From NCBI RefSeq assembly GCF_001552175.1, contig NZ_BCQR01000021.1, positions 29,538-93,537 of the forward strand: DNA of 64,000 nucleotides. Direction: 5' to 3'. Positions 43,952 through 52,733 of this stretch are shown in pieces. How positions within the stretch are numbered: the first letter of the stretch is position 1; every line of letters starts with the position of its first letter. Source of the DNA: Actinomadura kijaniata NBRC 14229. Lineage in GTDB: Bacteria; Actinomycetota; Actinomycetes; Streptosporangiales; Streptosporangiaceae. The notes beneath the pieces were generated by a model. That model was not told the origin of the DNA and did no database searches. It saw only the letters and a list, made by a program, of their open reading frames with translations. A program made the position numbers and the translations under genes.

Positions 43952-43981
43952 ATGCTAAACCGACAAACGCCGCGCTGTCAC
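43952..43981 (-). promoter_or_regulatory. Promoter of the leader-sulfurtransferase operon
   Basis: On the minus strand GTGACA (43976-43981), an 18-bp spacer and TAGCAT (43952-43957) precede the leader GTG by 6 bases, so the leader transcript is probably leaderless or has a few bases of 5' UTR. Confidence 0.65.
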
Positions 43982-44040
43982 ATCCGTCTCGGTCCGCGAG
44001 ACGGTGACATCTGTCTTCGCGCAGGTCAGAGCCCGGAGTA

Positions 44041-44487
44041 TTACGAAATGGCGGTGCCCAGCGCGGCGATCACGTCGGCCTTGCGGGGCAGTCCGGCCGC
44101 GCGCCGCACCACCGCGCCGGAGGCGTCCAGGACGAGCACGGTGGGTGTCCGCACGACGTTCAGCCGCCGCACCAGGTCCAGGTGCGCCTCGGCGTCCAGC
44201 TCCACATGCGCGACGCCGTCGACCATCCCGGCGACGTCGGCGAGGACGCGGCGCGTGGCGCGGCAGGGGGCGCAGAACGCGCTGGAGAACTGGAGCAGCG
44301 TCGCCCGCTCGCCCAGCGGCGTCCCCAGGTCGGCCTCGGCGAGCCGCTCGGTCACGTCCCGTCCCCTCCGTCCGCGCGCGCCGTTCTCGCGCAGCACGCC
44401 GTCACGGCGTCTGCGCACCAGTCCGAAAACCGTCGCGGCCAGCAACACCGCGGCCGCGACCACCGCGCCCTCCATCACCGGTGACAA
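44041..44487 (-). CDS. Membrane-anchored thioredoxin-like protein (ThiX type)
   Basis: 148 residues: N-terminal TM span (about 5-24), basic stretch, then a thioredoxin fold with LLQFSSAFCAPCRATRRVL (active site CAPC) and VVRTPTVLVLD (cis-Pro loop). It resembles mycobacterial ThiX, which precedes cysA2-sseC in the same order. The topology places the catalytic domain on either face; the basic RRRRDG after the TM suggests the cytosol. It is probably a thiol reductase serving the sulfurtransferase operon downstream. Confidence 0.85.
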   Translation of the reverse strand: MSPVMEGAVVAAAVLLAATVFGLVRRRRDGVLRENGARGRRGRDVTERLAEADLGTPLGERATLLQFSSAFCAPCRATRRVLADVAGMVDGVAHVELDAEAHLDLVRRLNVVRTPTVLVLDASGAVVRRAAGLPRKADVIAALGTAIS

Positions 44488-44512
44488 CCCCGCCCCCGCC
44501 GCGCTTCTTCCC

Positions 44513-45244
44513 TCAGGCGGGGATCATCAGCAGCGGCCGCCCGTCCAGCGTGCTGATCTCCAGCGAGTACAGCGTCTCGCGCGGGAACCGGGTGTAGCCG
44601 TAGTACTCGCCCGTCCCCTTCTGGGCGACGTACCAGCTCCCCAGGACGTCGTCCTGGCCGTTGCGCGCCACGACGCGGAACCGGCAGTTCTCCCCGACCG
44701 GCGCGCCCGACAGGTACAGCTCGACGGCGGTCCCGGACCTCTTCCGGTGGAGCAGCGCGTACCCCCGCACGCCGGTCCTGGGGTTGGAGGCGGCGACCCG
44801 CTCCGGCCGGGGCTGCCCGTGCCCGTCGCCGGTGGGCCCGGGGGAGACGGTGGCGGTGGGCGGCGCGGCCGTGGTCGACGGCAGCGCGGCCTCGCGCTGG
44901 CCCCCCTGGAGGACGAACCCGCCGAACAGCGCGCCGACCACCAGCAGCACGCACGCCGCGACGGCCAGCGGGATCCACGGCAGGGCGCGGCGCCGGCGGC
45001 GCTCCTCGGCGGCGGCCTCGGCCAGCAACGACTCCAGCAGCTCGGGGGGCGGCCCGGCCATCTCCTCGATCTGGCGCTCGTCGACGCGGCCCAGCAGCGC
45101 GGGCAGCGCCGCCAGCGCCGCCACCTCGTCCCGGCAGGCCGGGCACTCCGCCAGATGGGCCTCGACGCGGGAGCGCTCCGCCGGGTCGATCGCCCCCAGC
45201 ACGTAGACGCCCAGCGCGTTCCGCGCCCACGCGCACCCGTTCAC
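44513..45244 (-). CDS. Zinc-type anti-sigma factor
   Basis: 243 residues from GTG at 45244 that overlaps the sigma gene stop (GTGA). The N-terminal ZAS/zf-HC2 motif is VEAHLAECPACRDEV (H-x3-C-x2-C). One TM span (about 105-127) and an extracytoplasmic domain with SGAPVGENCRF and a LYSLEISTLDGRP end (RskA-like C-terminal). It binds and silences the coupled ECF sigma factor until released by an envelope or redox signal. Translational coupling fixes the ratio of the pair. Confidence 0.9.
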   Translation of the reverse strand: MNGCAWARNALGVYVLGAIDPAERSRVEAHLAECPACRDEVAALAALPALLGRVDERQIEEMAGPPPELLESLLAEAAAEERRRRRALPWIPLAVAACVLLVVGALFGGFVLQGGQREAALPSTTAAPPTATVSPGPTGDGHGQPRPERVAASNPRTGVRGYALLHRKRSGTAVELYLSGAPVGENCRFRVVARNGQDDVLGSWYVAQKGTGEYYGYTRFPRETLYSLEISTLDGRPLLMIPA

Positions 45245-45756
45245 GGCGCCAACCCCCGCTCCTCCAGGGCGAGTCTGAGCGCCCGCAACGCGTAGTACGT
45301 CCGTGACTTCACCGTTCCCGGCGGCACCCCCAGCGCCTTGGCGGCCTCGGCGACCGACAACCCGCGATAGTAGGTGTGGACCAGGACCGCGCGGTGCTGC
45401 GGGCTGAGCTCGGCCAGCGCCTCGGCGACCGTCCACGACTCCAGCGCCCGGTCGATGTCGTCGGACCCGGCGGCGGTCATCACGACCTGCTCGTCGATGC
45501 CGGTCTCCGGCGGCCGGGCCCGGCGCGCCCGGTGCGCGTCGACCACCAGGTTGCGGGCGACGGTGAACAGCCAGGGCCGCGCGGGCCGTCCGGCCAGCGC
45601 CTCCGGGTGCCGCCAGGCGCGCAGCAGCGTCTCCTGGACGACGTCCTCGGCCTGGGGCCGGTCACCTCCGGTCAGCCGCAGCACGTAGCCGAGGAGGGGA
45701 CCGCCGTGCTCGCGGTACAGGGCGCGGAGCAGCCCCTCGTCGGCGGTGGGACCCAC
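45241..45756 (-). CDS. ECF sigma factor
   Basis: 171 residues. Region 2: LLRALYREHGGPLLGYVLRL, then AEDVVQETLLRAWRHPE; region 4: LAELSPQHRAVLVHTYYRGLSVAEAA with PPGTVKSRTYYALRALR. Paired with the membrane zinc anti-sigma, as in SigL/SigK-type systems of actinobacteria. Its regulon is unknown, and its promoter motif is not visible upstream. It is the first gene of the two-gene unit; the convergent-free gap of 55 bp to the lmeA-like gene holds little. Confidence 0.92.
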   Translation of the reverse strand: MGPTADEGLLRALYREHGGPLLGYVLRLTGGDRPQAEDVVQETLLRAWRHPEALAGRPARPWLFTVARNLVVDAHRARRARPPETGIDEQVVMTAAGSDDIDRALESWTVAEALAELSPQHRAVLVHTYYRGLSVAEAAKALGVPPGTVKSRTYYALRALRLALEERGLAP

Positions 45757-45811
45757 ATCTCCATCACGTACGCCGGTCCCGTCCGGTTCACAAGACCCGG
45801 ATCACGGACTT

Positions 45812-46498
45812 TCAGGAACGGTTGCGCAGGTTGTTCAGCTTGACGTTGCTGGAGGTGGCCGAGACGCGCAGCCCCTCGGGAGTGGGCTGGATCTTGCTGA
45901 TACGGGCCCCGACCGGCAGGTCCGCGACCGGGACGGTCCAGCGCAGCGCCGCCAGCGCGCCCGCCGGGAAGCCCCCGATCGAGACCGGGGAGATCGCGAT
46001 GCCCTCCGCGGTCGGCTTCAGCGCCACCTCGCCGGTGCCGTTGAACTGGCGGCCCAGCACCACCAGCGACGCCTCGATCTCCAGGTTGTCGCCCCGGGGC
46101 GCGATGCGCTTGACGCCCTGCGGGGCCCGCCGCTGGATGGCCGCGTAGGGGATCACGGCGGAGGCGGTCGCGGTGTCGGCGGTGACGTTGTCGCTCTTCC
46201 CGGCGGCGATGTCGGACAGCGGCGCGTTCACCCCGCGCATCTCGACCCGGACGTCGTGGACGGTGACGTCCCGCTCCCGCCAGTCGCCGATCGCCACGTC
46301 GATCCGCTCGTACCGCCCGGCGAACGCCTGGGTCAGGAACGGGAACCCGTGGATCTTCACCTCGGGGTCGCGCTGCAACTGGTACTGGGTCGCCACCTGC
46401 CGGCCGATCTCGTCCTCGGCGCCCCTCAGGATCAGCCGGTCCGCCGCGACGGCACCGCCGACCAGCAGGATCAGCAGTACGACAAGTACTTTGCGCAT
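45812..46498 (-). CDS. DUF2993 (LmeA-like) secreted lipid-binding protein
   Basis: 228 residues. An uncleaved or cleaved signal segment (VLVVLLILLVGGAVAAD) precedes a DUF2993 domain: EIGRQVATQYQL, KIHGFPFLTQAFAGRYERIDV and ISPVSIGGFP. This is the layout of mycobacterial LmeA (Rv0817c), an envelope protein needed for mannan/lipomannan maturation. The neighbours thiX, glnR and pst genes are also shared with that mycobacterial locus, which strengthens the call. Confidence 0.85.
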   Translation of the reverse strand: MRKVLVVLLILLVGGAVAADRLILRGAEDEIGRQVATQYQLQRDPEVKIHGFPFLTQAFAGRYERIDVAIGDWRERDVTVHDVRVEMRGVNAPLSDIAAGKSDNVTADTATASAVIPYAAIQRRAPQGVKRIAPRGDNLEIEASLVVLGRQFNGTGEVALKPTAEGIAISPVSIGGFPAGALAALRWTVPVADLPVGARISKIQPTPEGLRVSATSSNVKLNNLRNRS

Positions 46499-46626
46499 GA
46501 CTCCCCTATTGCCCGCCGTCCACCTGGAAACGCCACGTTAGCGTGGCCGCGCCCGTTGCCGGGTCGCGCCACGGGATGACTTCGCCCGCCGTCCGGTGAC
46601 CACGCGGGGTGACGTCCACTGTGAGA

Positions 46627-46887
46627 TCAACCACCCGCGAACGGCGGCAGCACCTCGACCACGTCCCCGTCCGACAGCGCCACGCCCTCGTGCGGGCGGG
46701 CGCCCACGGGCTGCTCGTTGACCAGGAAGGAGGAGCGCGCCACGACCCGCCGGAACTCCTCCCCGCGCCCCGTGCGCAGGGTCGCGGCGCCGATCGCCTC
46801 GGCGAGCGTCGCCGCCTCGAACGTCTCCTCGGCGGTGCCCGCGGCGGCCTTCGCCGCGGCCCAGTAACGAATCGTTCCCTTAGCCAT
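46627..46887 (-). CDS. MoaD/ThiS-like small sulfur-carrier protein
   Basis: 86 residues. A ubiquitin-like fold opening GTIRYWAAAKAAAGTAEE and ending VEVLPPFAGG with the C-terminal Gly-Gly that is thiocarboxylated by MoeB/ThiF-type enzymes. VNEQPVGARPHEGVALSDGD is typical of MoaD. It could supply sulfur to molybdopterin synthase or another acceptor. It lies alone on the minus strand, divergent from glnR. Confidence 0.9.
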   Translation of the reverse strand: MAKGTIRYWAAAKAAAGTAEETFEAATLAEAIGAATLRTGRGEEFRRVVARSSFLVNEQPVGARPHEGVALSDGDVVEVLPPFAGG

Positions 46888-46915
46888 GCCGCAAGCGTCT
46901 CATCCCCGTCACCCG

Positions 46916-46943
46916 TTGCCCGCGACACCCGCTCGGATATGCT
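46916..46943 (+). promoter_or_regulatory. Promoter upstream of glnR
   Basis: TTGCCC (46916-46921), a 16-bp spacer and TATGCT (46938-46943) give a predicted start near 46950 and a leader of about 135 nt. Confidence 0.5.
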
Positions 46944-46977
46944 CGGGGTTGAGGGATCCGGGCGACGAGGCCATGGA

Positions 46978-47043
46978 GTTCGTTCTTCACACCTTCATGG
47001 TCGCCTCGCCTCGCGCGACGTGTCGTGGGTGCGAGGAACGAAC
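46978..47043 (+). promoter_or_regulatory. Leader hairpin upstream of glnR
   Basis: Arms 46978-46993 and 47028-47043 pair over 16 positions (14 Watson-Crick, one G-U, one mismatch), ending 41 nt before the TTG start. The hairpin is in the transcribed leader and may control glnR translation or mRNA stability. Confidence 0.55.
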
Positions 47044-47084
47044 CGCCTGGGTCCTCGACGTCTTTATGGGCGAGGAGGCGGCAC

Positions 47085-47804
47085 TTGAGCAGCTTGCTCC
47101 TGCTGACCAACGCGTTGGAACCGTCCGATGAGGTCCTGCCCGCGCTCGGGCTGCTGCTGCACTCGGTGCGGGTGGCCCCAGCCGAGGGCTCGGCGCTGAT
47201 CGACGCGCCGCCCGCGGACGTGGTGCTGGTGGACGCGCGCCGCGACCTGGTGCAGGCCAAGTCCCTGTGTCGCCTGCTGCGCACCACGGGCCTCGACTGC
47301 CCTCTGCTGGCGATCGTGACCGAGGGCGGGCTCGCCGCGCTGTCCCCCGAGTGGGGGCTGGACGACGTCCTGATCCAGACCGCGGGCCCCGCCGAGGTGG
47401 AGGCCCGGCTGCGGCTGGCGATCGGCCGGGCCGCCGCCGCGACGGACGCCGACGACGTCCCGGGCGAGATCAGGAGCGGCGAGCTGACGATCGACGAGGC
47501 GACCTACACCGCCCGGCTGCGGGGCCGCGTGCTGGACCTGACGTTCAAGGAGTTCGAGCTGCTGAAGTACCTGGCGCAGCACCCCGGCCGGGTCTTCACC
47601 CGCGCCCAGCTGCTCCAGGAGGTCTGGGGCTACGACTACTTCGGCGGCACGCGCACGGTCGACGTCCACGTCCGCCGCCTGCGCGCGAAGCTGGGCGCCG
47701 AGTACGAGTCCCTCATCGGAACGGTCCGGAACGTCGGCTACCGCTTCGTCCCCGACCACCGCCCCGGCGACCAGGAGGACGCGAAGGCCCCCGTCCCCTC
47801 CTGA
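47085..47804 (+). CDS. glnR: GlnR-like OmpR-family response regulator
   Basis: 239 residues from TTG at 47085, with GAGGAGG upstream. The receiver-like domain [10 protein letters not shown]...VLVDARRDL and [15 protein letters not shown] matches the atypical, orphan GlnR receiver; the C-terminal winged helix has [51 protein letters not shown]. It tracks Rv0818 (GlnR), the global activator of nitrogen assimilation in actinobacteria. No histidine kinase is adjacent, as expected. Confidence 0.92.
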   Translation: MSSLLLLTNALEPSDEVLPALGLLLHSVRVAPAEGSALIDAPPADVVLVDARRDLVQAKSLCRLLRTTGLDCPLLAIVTEGGLAALSPEWGLDDVLIQTAGPAEVEARLRLAIGRAAAATDADDVPGEIRSGELTIDEATYTARLRGRVLDLTFKEFELLKYLAQHPGRVFTRAQLLQEVWGYDYFGGTRTVDVHVRRLRAKLGAEYESLIGTVRNVGYRFVPDHRPGDQEDAKAPVPS

Positions 47805-47830
47805 GCACGCTGAGCACGGCCCCGAGCACG

Positions 47831-47871
47831 ACGGCCCCGGCCCGCGCCCTTCCGGCGCGGGCCGGGGCCGT
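47831..47871. terminator. Bidirectional terminator between glnR and pstB
   Basis: An 18-bp perfect GC-rich stem (47831-47848 with 47854-47871) and 5-base loop lie between the convergent gene ends. Confidence 0.9.
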
Positions 47872-47898
47872 TCCAGGCCCCTGTGGACGCCGGGCCGG

Positions 47899-48675
47899 TC
47901 AGCCGAAGCGGCCGGTGATGTAGTCCTCGGTGGCCTTCTGCTCGGGGTTGGTGAAGATCTTCGAGGTGTCGTCGATCTCGATGAGCTTGCCGGGCTTGCC
48001 CGTTCCGGCGATGTTGAAGAACGCCGTGCGGTCGCTGACCCGGGCCGCCTGCTGCATGTTGTGGGTCACGATGACGATCGTGTACTGGTCCTTCAGCTTG
48101 GCGATCAGGTCCTCGATGGCGAGGGTCGAGATCGGGTCCAGGGCCGAGCAGGGCTCGTCCATCAGCAGGACCTGCGGCTGGACGGCGATGGCGCGGGCGA
48201 TGCACAGGCGCTGCTGCTGCCCGCCCGACAGTCCCGCGCCGGGCTTGCCCAGACGGTCCTTGACCTCGTTCCACAGGTTGGCGCCGCGCAGCGACCCCTC
48301 GACGATCTCGTCGAGCTGGCCCTTGCGGCGGACGCCGTTGAGCTTCAGGCCCGCCGCCACGTTGTCGTAGATCGACATGGTGGGGAACGGGTTGGGCCGC
48401 TGGAACACCATCCCGACCGAGCGGCGCACCGCCACCGGGTCGACGCCCGTCGCGTACAGGTCCTCGTCGTCCAGCATGACCTTGCCCTCGACCCGGGCGC
48501 CGGGGATGACCTCGTGCATCCGGTTGAGGGTCCGCAGGAACGTCGACTTGCCGCAGCCGGAGGGGCCGATGAACGCGGTCACCGAACGCGGCTCGATCGT
48601 CATCGAGATGTCGTCGATGGCGTGGACGCCGCCGTAGTAGGCGTGCAGCCCGGAGACTTCGATCCGCTTGGCCAT
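47899..48675 (-). CDS. pstB: Phosphate ABC transporter ATP-binding protein PstB
   Basis: 258 residues from ATG at 48675. Walker [13 protein letters not shown]-loop [16 protein letters not shown] (PstB signature), ABC signature [14 protein letters not shown], Walker [14 protein letters not shown] and the H-loop [10 protein letters not shown]. It powers PstSCAB high-affinity phosphate uptake. Last gene of pstS-pstC-pstA-pstB on the minus strand. Confidence 0.97.
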   Translation of the reverse strand: MAKRIEVSGLHAYYGGVHAIDDISMTIEPRSVTAFIGPSGCGKSTFLRTLNRMHEVIPGARVEGKVMLDDEDLYATGVDPVAVRRSVGMVFQRPNPFPTMSIYDNVAAGLKLNGVRRKGQLDEIVEGSLRGANLWNEVKDRLGKPGAGLSGGQQQRLCIARAIAVQPQVLLMDEPCSALDPISTLAIEDLIAKLKDQYTIVIVTHNMQQAARVSDRTAFFNIAGTGKPGKLIEIDDTSKIFTNPEQKATEDYITGRFG

Positions 48676-48713
48676 GGGGGTGGTGCTCCTAACGAGGGTC
48701 TTTCGGGGACGGG

Positions 48714-49643
48714 TCAGCGTCCGGCGGCGGGCTTGAAGCGGCGGGCGACCAGGCGCGCGCCGAGGTTGAGCAGCATGATCAGCAGGATCAGGACCAGCGC
48801 GCCGGTCCAGGCGCGGTCCAGCGAGGTCTGCTGCGGGTTGCTGACCTGGTCCCAGATGAACGTGGGCAGCGAGCCCTGCGGCCCGTCGAACGGATTGAAG
48901 TTGATCGCCTTGGTGAAGAAGATCGTCAGCAGCAGCGGCGCGGTCTCGCCCATGACGCGGGCGACGGCCAGCATGATGCCGGTGAGGATGCCGGTGAGCG
49001 CGGTCGGCAGCACCACGAAGCAGATCGTCCGCCAGCGCGGCACGCCCAGCGCGTAGGACGCCTCGCGCAGGTCGCCCGGGACGAGCTTGAGCATCTCCTC
49101 GGTCGCCCGCACCACCGTCGGCATCATCAGGATCGACAGCGCCAGCGCCCCGGCGAAGCCCGACCCCTCCGGGGCGATCTGCAGGGTCAGCATCCACATC
49201 GCCAGCACGAACAGGCCGGCGACGATCGACGGGATGCCGGTCATGACGTCCACGAAGAAGCTGATCGCCTTGGCCAGCCGGCTGCCCGCGCCGTACTCGA
49301 TCAGGTAGACCGCGGTGAGCACGGCGACCGGGACCGAGATCACCGTGGCGATGGCGACCTGCTCCAGGGTGCCGATGATGGCGTGGTAGGCGCCGCCGCC
49401 GCCGTCGCGGGCGGTCACGCCGTTCATGGAGAACGCGAAGAAGTCGGCGTCCAGCCGGGCCAGCCCGTTGGTGATCACGGTCCACAGCACCGACAGCAGC
49501 GGGATGATCGCCAGCGCGAACGCCGCGTACACCAGGCCCTGGACCAGCCGGTCCTTGATCTTCCGGGAGGAGGAGACCGGCGCGAGGCTGGAACCCTTGG
49601 CGGACCGGCCCGGCCCGGGGGCGGACTTGGAGACGGCGGTCAC
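48714..49643 (-). CDS. pstA: Phosphate ABC transporter permease PstA
   Basis: 309 residues with six TM spans and the permease EAA-type loop ([22 protein letters not shown]). [11 protein letters not shown] and [13 protein letters not shown] are typical of PstA. The start overlaps pstC by 4 bp. Forms the membrane channel with PstC. Confidence 0.95.
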   Translation of the reverse strand: MTAVSKSAPGPGRSAKGSSLAPVSSSRKIKDRLVQGLVYAAFALAIIPLLSVLWTVITNGLARLDADFFAFSMNGVTARDGGGGAYHAIIGTLEQVAIATVISVPVAVLTAVYLIEYGAGSRLAKAISFFVDVMTGIPSIVAGLFVLAMWMLTLQIAPEGSGFAGALALSILMMPTVVRATEEMLKLVPGDLREASYALGVPRWRTICFVVLPTALTGILTGIMLAVARVMGETAPLLLTIFFTKAINFNPFDGPQGSLPTFIWDQVSNPQQTSLDRAWTGALVLILLIMLLNLGARLVARRFKPAAGR

Positions 49644-50620
49644 ACGAACTCCTTACGACGCGCCACCACGGCCCGCGCGGCCATGTTGACGACCAGGGTG
49701 ATCACGAACAGCACCAGACCGGAGGCGATCAGCGCGCCCCGGCCGATCTCGCCCGCCTCGCCGAAGTTCTTGGCGATGTTGGCGGCGAACGTCGAGCCGC
49801 CGTTCTCCAGCAGGTGCCAGTTGATGCCGGGGACGTAGGTCAGCACCAGCGCGACGGCGATGGTCTCGCCCATCGCGCGGCCGAGGCCCAGCATCGAGGC
49901 GCCGACCATGCCGGACCGGCCGTAGGGCAGCACCGACATGCGGATCATCTCCCAGCGGGTGGCGCCCAGCGCCAGCGCCGCTTCCACGTGCGCGCGCGGG
50001 ACCTGGAGGAAGACCTCGCGGGAGATCGAGGAGATGATCGGCAGGATCATGATGGCGAGCACCACGCCCGCGGTGAAGATCGAGCTCTTGCCGGGGTTGT
50101 CGCCGCCGAAGACCGGGATCCAGCCGAACGTCGTGTTCAGCAGCTTGCTGGCGCCCTCCATGTGCGGCACCAGCACCAGCAGGCCCCACAGGCCGTAGAC
50201 GATGCTGGGCACGGCGGCGAGCAGGTCGACGACGTAGCCCAGGCCGCTGGCCAGGCGGCGCGGCGAGTAGAACGCGATGAACAGCGCGATCCCGATCGCG
50301 ACCGGCGTCGCCATCAGCAGCGCCAGCAGCGACGACATCAGCGTGCCGAACGCCAGCTGCGCGATGCCGAACCGGGGCGGGACGGCGTTGGGGTTCCAGT
50401 CCTCGGAGGTGAGGAAGTTGGCCTCGTTCTTCTGCAGCGCCGGGATCGCCTTCCAGATCAGGAACACGGCGATCGCGGCCATGATGGCGAGCACGAGGAT
50501 CCCCGAGCCGCGCGCCGCGGCGGCGAAGATCCTGTCACCGGCCCGGCCGGTGCTGACGGCGCCGCCGATGGGGCGGGCGGGGGTGCCGACATGCGCTTCG
50601 ATGCCGGACTGGCTGGTCAC
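49640..50620 (-). CDS. pstC: Phosphate ABC transporter permease PstC
   Basis: 326 residues, six TM spans. The loop [24 protein letters not shown] and [15 protein letters not shown] fit PstC, as does [16 protein letters not shown]. An extended N-terminus of about 40 residues precedes TM1. Lies 117 bp after pstS, separated by a small hairpin-forming gap (ACCCCGTCGCC repeats near 50665-50698) that may raise pstS mRNA relative to the rest. Confidence 0.95.
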   Translation of the reverse strand: MTSQSGIEAHVGTPARPIGGAVSTGRAGDRIFAAAARGSGILVLAIMAAIAVFLIWKAIPALQKNEANFLTSEDWNPNAVPPRFGIAQLAFGTLMSSLLALLMATPVAIGIALFIAFYSPRRLASGLGYVVDLLAAVPSIVYGLWGLLVLVPHMEGASKLLNTTFGWIPVFGGDNPGKSSIFTAGVVLAIMILPIISSISREVFLQVPRAHVEAALALGATRWEMIRMSVLPYGRSGMVGASMLGLGRAMGETIAVALVLTYVPGINWHLLENGGSTFAANIAKNFGEAGEIGRGALIASGLVLFVITLVVNMAARAVVARRKEFV

Positions 50621-50737
50621 GGGGGTCCTCCTCGGGGGTGGCTGCGGCCGGACCCGCCTGCACCCCGTCGCCGTTGGTACCGGGTGGCGACGGGGTGACG
50701 AGGCTGGGGGTCAGGGCTCAGGACAGGGCCTCGACGC

Positions 50738-51841
50738 TCAGGCCAGGGCCTTGACGGACGCCTGGACCTTGGTCAGGACGCTCTCCGGCAGCGGCGCGTA
50801 GCCGAGCTGGGTCAGCACCTTCTGGCCGTCCGCGCTGGCCGTGTAGGTCAGGAAGGACTTCACGAACTTCGACTGCTCGGCGGGCAGGCCCTTCTCGCAG
50901 ACGATCTCGTAGGTCACCAGGTTGATCGGGTAGGCGCCCGACTCCTTGGTGGTGTAGTCGATCTTCAGGGCGACGTCGTTGCCGGTGCCGACGACCTTGG
51001 CGCCCGCGATGCCCTTGGAGGCGCTGTCGGCGCTCAGCGCGACGTACTCGCCCGCGCCGTTCTTGACCTTGGCGGTCTGCAGCTTGTTGTTCTCGGCGTA
51101 GGACATCTCCACGTAGGAGATCGCGCCCGCGGTGCTCTTGACCTGGGTGGTGACGCCGTCGGACTTCTGCGCGCCCTCACCGGCGGTGGCGGCCCACTTC
51201 TTGGCGGGCTCCCACTTCCACACGTCGGGGGCGGTGGCCTTCAGGTACTTGGTGAAGTTGTCGGTGGTGCCCGACTCGTCGGCGCGGTAGACCACCTTGA
51301 TCGGGGAGGACGGCAGCTTGGCGCCGGAGTTCTCGGCGGCGATGGCCGGGTCGTTCCAGGTCTTGACCTGGCCCGCGAAGATCTTGGCGATGGTCGCGGG
51401 GGACAGCTGGAGACCGTCGACGCCCTGCAGGTTGTAGACGACCGCGACCGGGCCGACCACCATCGGCAGGTTCAGGGCGTCGCTCCCCTGGCAGCGCTGC
51501 TTGGCCGGGCCGGTCTCCTCGGGCTTGAGGGCCGAGTCGGAGCCGGCGAACGCCACCTGGCCGGAGGTGAACGCCTGGATGCCCGCGCCCGAGCCGGAGG
51601 CGTTGTAGTTGAGGTTGGCCCCCGCGCACTTCTGCGCGTAGATCTTGGTCCACTCCTCGATGGCGTTCTTCTGGGCGCTGGAGCCGGCCGCGTTCACCGT
51701 GGCCTTGGCGCAGTCGATGTCACCGGCGGGAGCGTTGCCGCCGGACGCGCCGGTGTTGTTGTCGCTGCCGCAGGCACTCAGGGCGAGCGCACCCGCGACG
51801 ACCACGCCACCCAGGGCGGCCAGCCGAGAACCGTTCTTCAC
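50738..51841 (-). CDS. pstS: Phosphate-binding lipoprotein PstS
   Basis: 367 residues from GTG at 51841 (AGGAGA 8 bases upstream). Signal peptide with lipobox LSAC, then AAGSSAQKNAIEEW, YNASGSGAGIQAFTSGQVAFAGSD (phosphate loop) and YRADESGTTDNFTKYL. It binds phosphate outside the membrane and hands it to PstCA. First gene of the operon, with a PHO box about 125 bp upstream of the start. Confidence 0.97.
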   Translation of the reverse strand: MKNGSRLAALGGVVVAGALALSACGSDNNTGASGGNAPAGDIDCAKATVNAAGSSAQKNAIEEWTKIYAQKCAGANLNYNASGSGAGIQAFTSGQVAFAGSDSALKPEETGPAKQRCQGSDALNLPMVVGPVAVVYNLQGVDGLQLSPATIAKIFAGQVKTWNDPAIAAENSGAKLPSSPIKVVYRADESGTTDNFTKYLKATAPDVWKWEPAKKWAATAGEGAQKSDGVTTQVKSTAGAISYVEMSYAENNKLQTAKVKNGAGEYVALSADSASKGIAGAKVVGTGNDVALKIDYTTKESGAYPINLVTYEIVCEKGLPAEQSKFVKSFLTYTASADGQKVLTQLGYAPLPESVLTKVQASVKALA

Positions 51842-51966
51842 CGGAGGGTCTCCTCTTAGTTTCCGTGGGGGCGGCGGACCGACCGGGAGCTGGACCGTTT
51901 GTCCAGGTAGCGGGCCACCGTCGCAAGCGAAGCTAGGCAGCCGAGGTGTACGGCCACCCCGATCCA

Positions 51967-51984
51967 GGTGAACGAAAGGTGAAC
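51967..51984 (-). promoter_or_regulatory. PHO box (PhoP-binding direct repeats)
   Basis: Two GTTCACC units on the minus strand (51978-51984 then 51967-51973) are repeated at an 11-bp step, the direct-repeat form of the Streptomyces PhoP box. It is upstream of pstS, so low phosphate probably induces the operon through PhoR/PhoP, whose genes are not in this window. Confidence 0.8.
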
Positions 51985-52118
51985 TGAGCCGGGCAGAACC
52001 TGAAAAAGTGCCTCGATTAGTTATGTCCAGGGGGTTAACACCCCAGGTCACACGGCCCAAACCGGGGCGATATCCGGCCCTTTCGGCGGGTGCCGCGCCC
52101 CCTGGCTACGCTCGCCAC

Positions 52119-52733
52119 GTGAGCTTCGGAAACTTCGCCCGGAAGGTCCGCGACCCGTCCCTTCCGCACCGGCGGCGGGCCTCGGCGCTCGGCTCGTGCG
52201 TGCAGCTCTACCGGCCGATCGGCTACCACCCGACGCTCGACTACCTGAACGCGAAGGCCGGTCCGCTCCTGCGCGACGAGGGGGCCCTGCTGCGGGCGCT
52301 GGAGCTGCTGGAGGCCAGCCGCGCCCTCTGGCACGAGGACGTCCGCCGCTACGACGACCGCCGCCGCGCGGCCAAGCGCCGGGGGCGCCGCGTTCCGCGT
52401 CCCGCGGAGGTCTCACCGGCGGTCGGACCGGCCCACTGGTACGGCGCGCCCCGCGAGGCGGCCCTGCACGCGCTGCGCTTCTGGCGCCGCGGCCGCCCGT
52501 CCCGGCTGCTCGGCGCGGCCGGGACGCCGCTCGCCGAGGACGCGCACGCGACGGTCCGTCTCCTGGACGCGACGCTGGCCGCCGAAGGACGCCTGGCCCC
52601 GGCCGACCTGGCGGAACTGGCCGCGCTGACCGAACGCCTCCGCGCCCCGGCGGACCCCGCCGAGTACCAGCGCACCCGGGACCTGCGGACCGTCCTGCGT
52701 CACGTCAGGACCGCCGCCGACCCTCCGGAGTAG
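52119..52733 (+). CDS. Hypothetical basic protein
   Basis: 204 residues from GTG at 52119. Arg/Ala-rich and helical: VSFGNFARKVRDPSLPHRRR is followed by LYRPIGYHPTLDYLNAKAGP and EYQRTRDLRTVLRHV. No TM span, signal peptide or known motif. It starts divergently from pstS, within the PHO-box region, so it might share phosphate control. It ends exactly at the stop of convergent mshD (no gap). Composition follows the neighbours, so not clearly acquired. Confidence 0.65.
   Translation: MSFGNFARKVRDPSLPHRRRASALGSCVQLYRPIGYHPTLDYLNAKAGPLLRDEGALLRALELLEASRALWHEDVRRYDDRRRAAKRRGRRVPRPAEVSPAVGPAHWYGAPREAALHALRFWRRGRPSRLLGAAGTPLAEDAHATVRLLDATLAAEGRLAPADLAELAALTERLRAPADPAEYQRTRDLRTVLRHVRTAADPPE

Noticed and set aside
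46506..46928. 140-codon Arg-rich frame on the minus strand overlapping the MoaD-like gene
   Set aside because: MoaD frame has clear family motifs and the C-terminal Gly-Gly; the other frame is an out-of-frame shadow.
46973..47131. Short ORF (MEFVLHTF start) in the glnR leader
   Set aside because: It runs through both hairpin arms and overlaps the glnR start out of frame; no ribosome binding site and no family resemblance.
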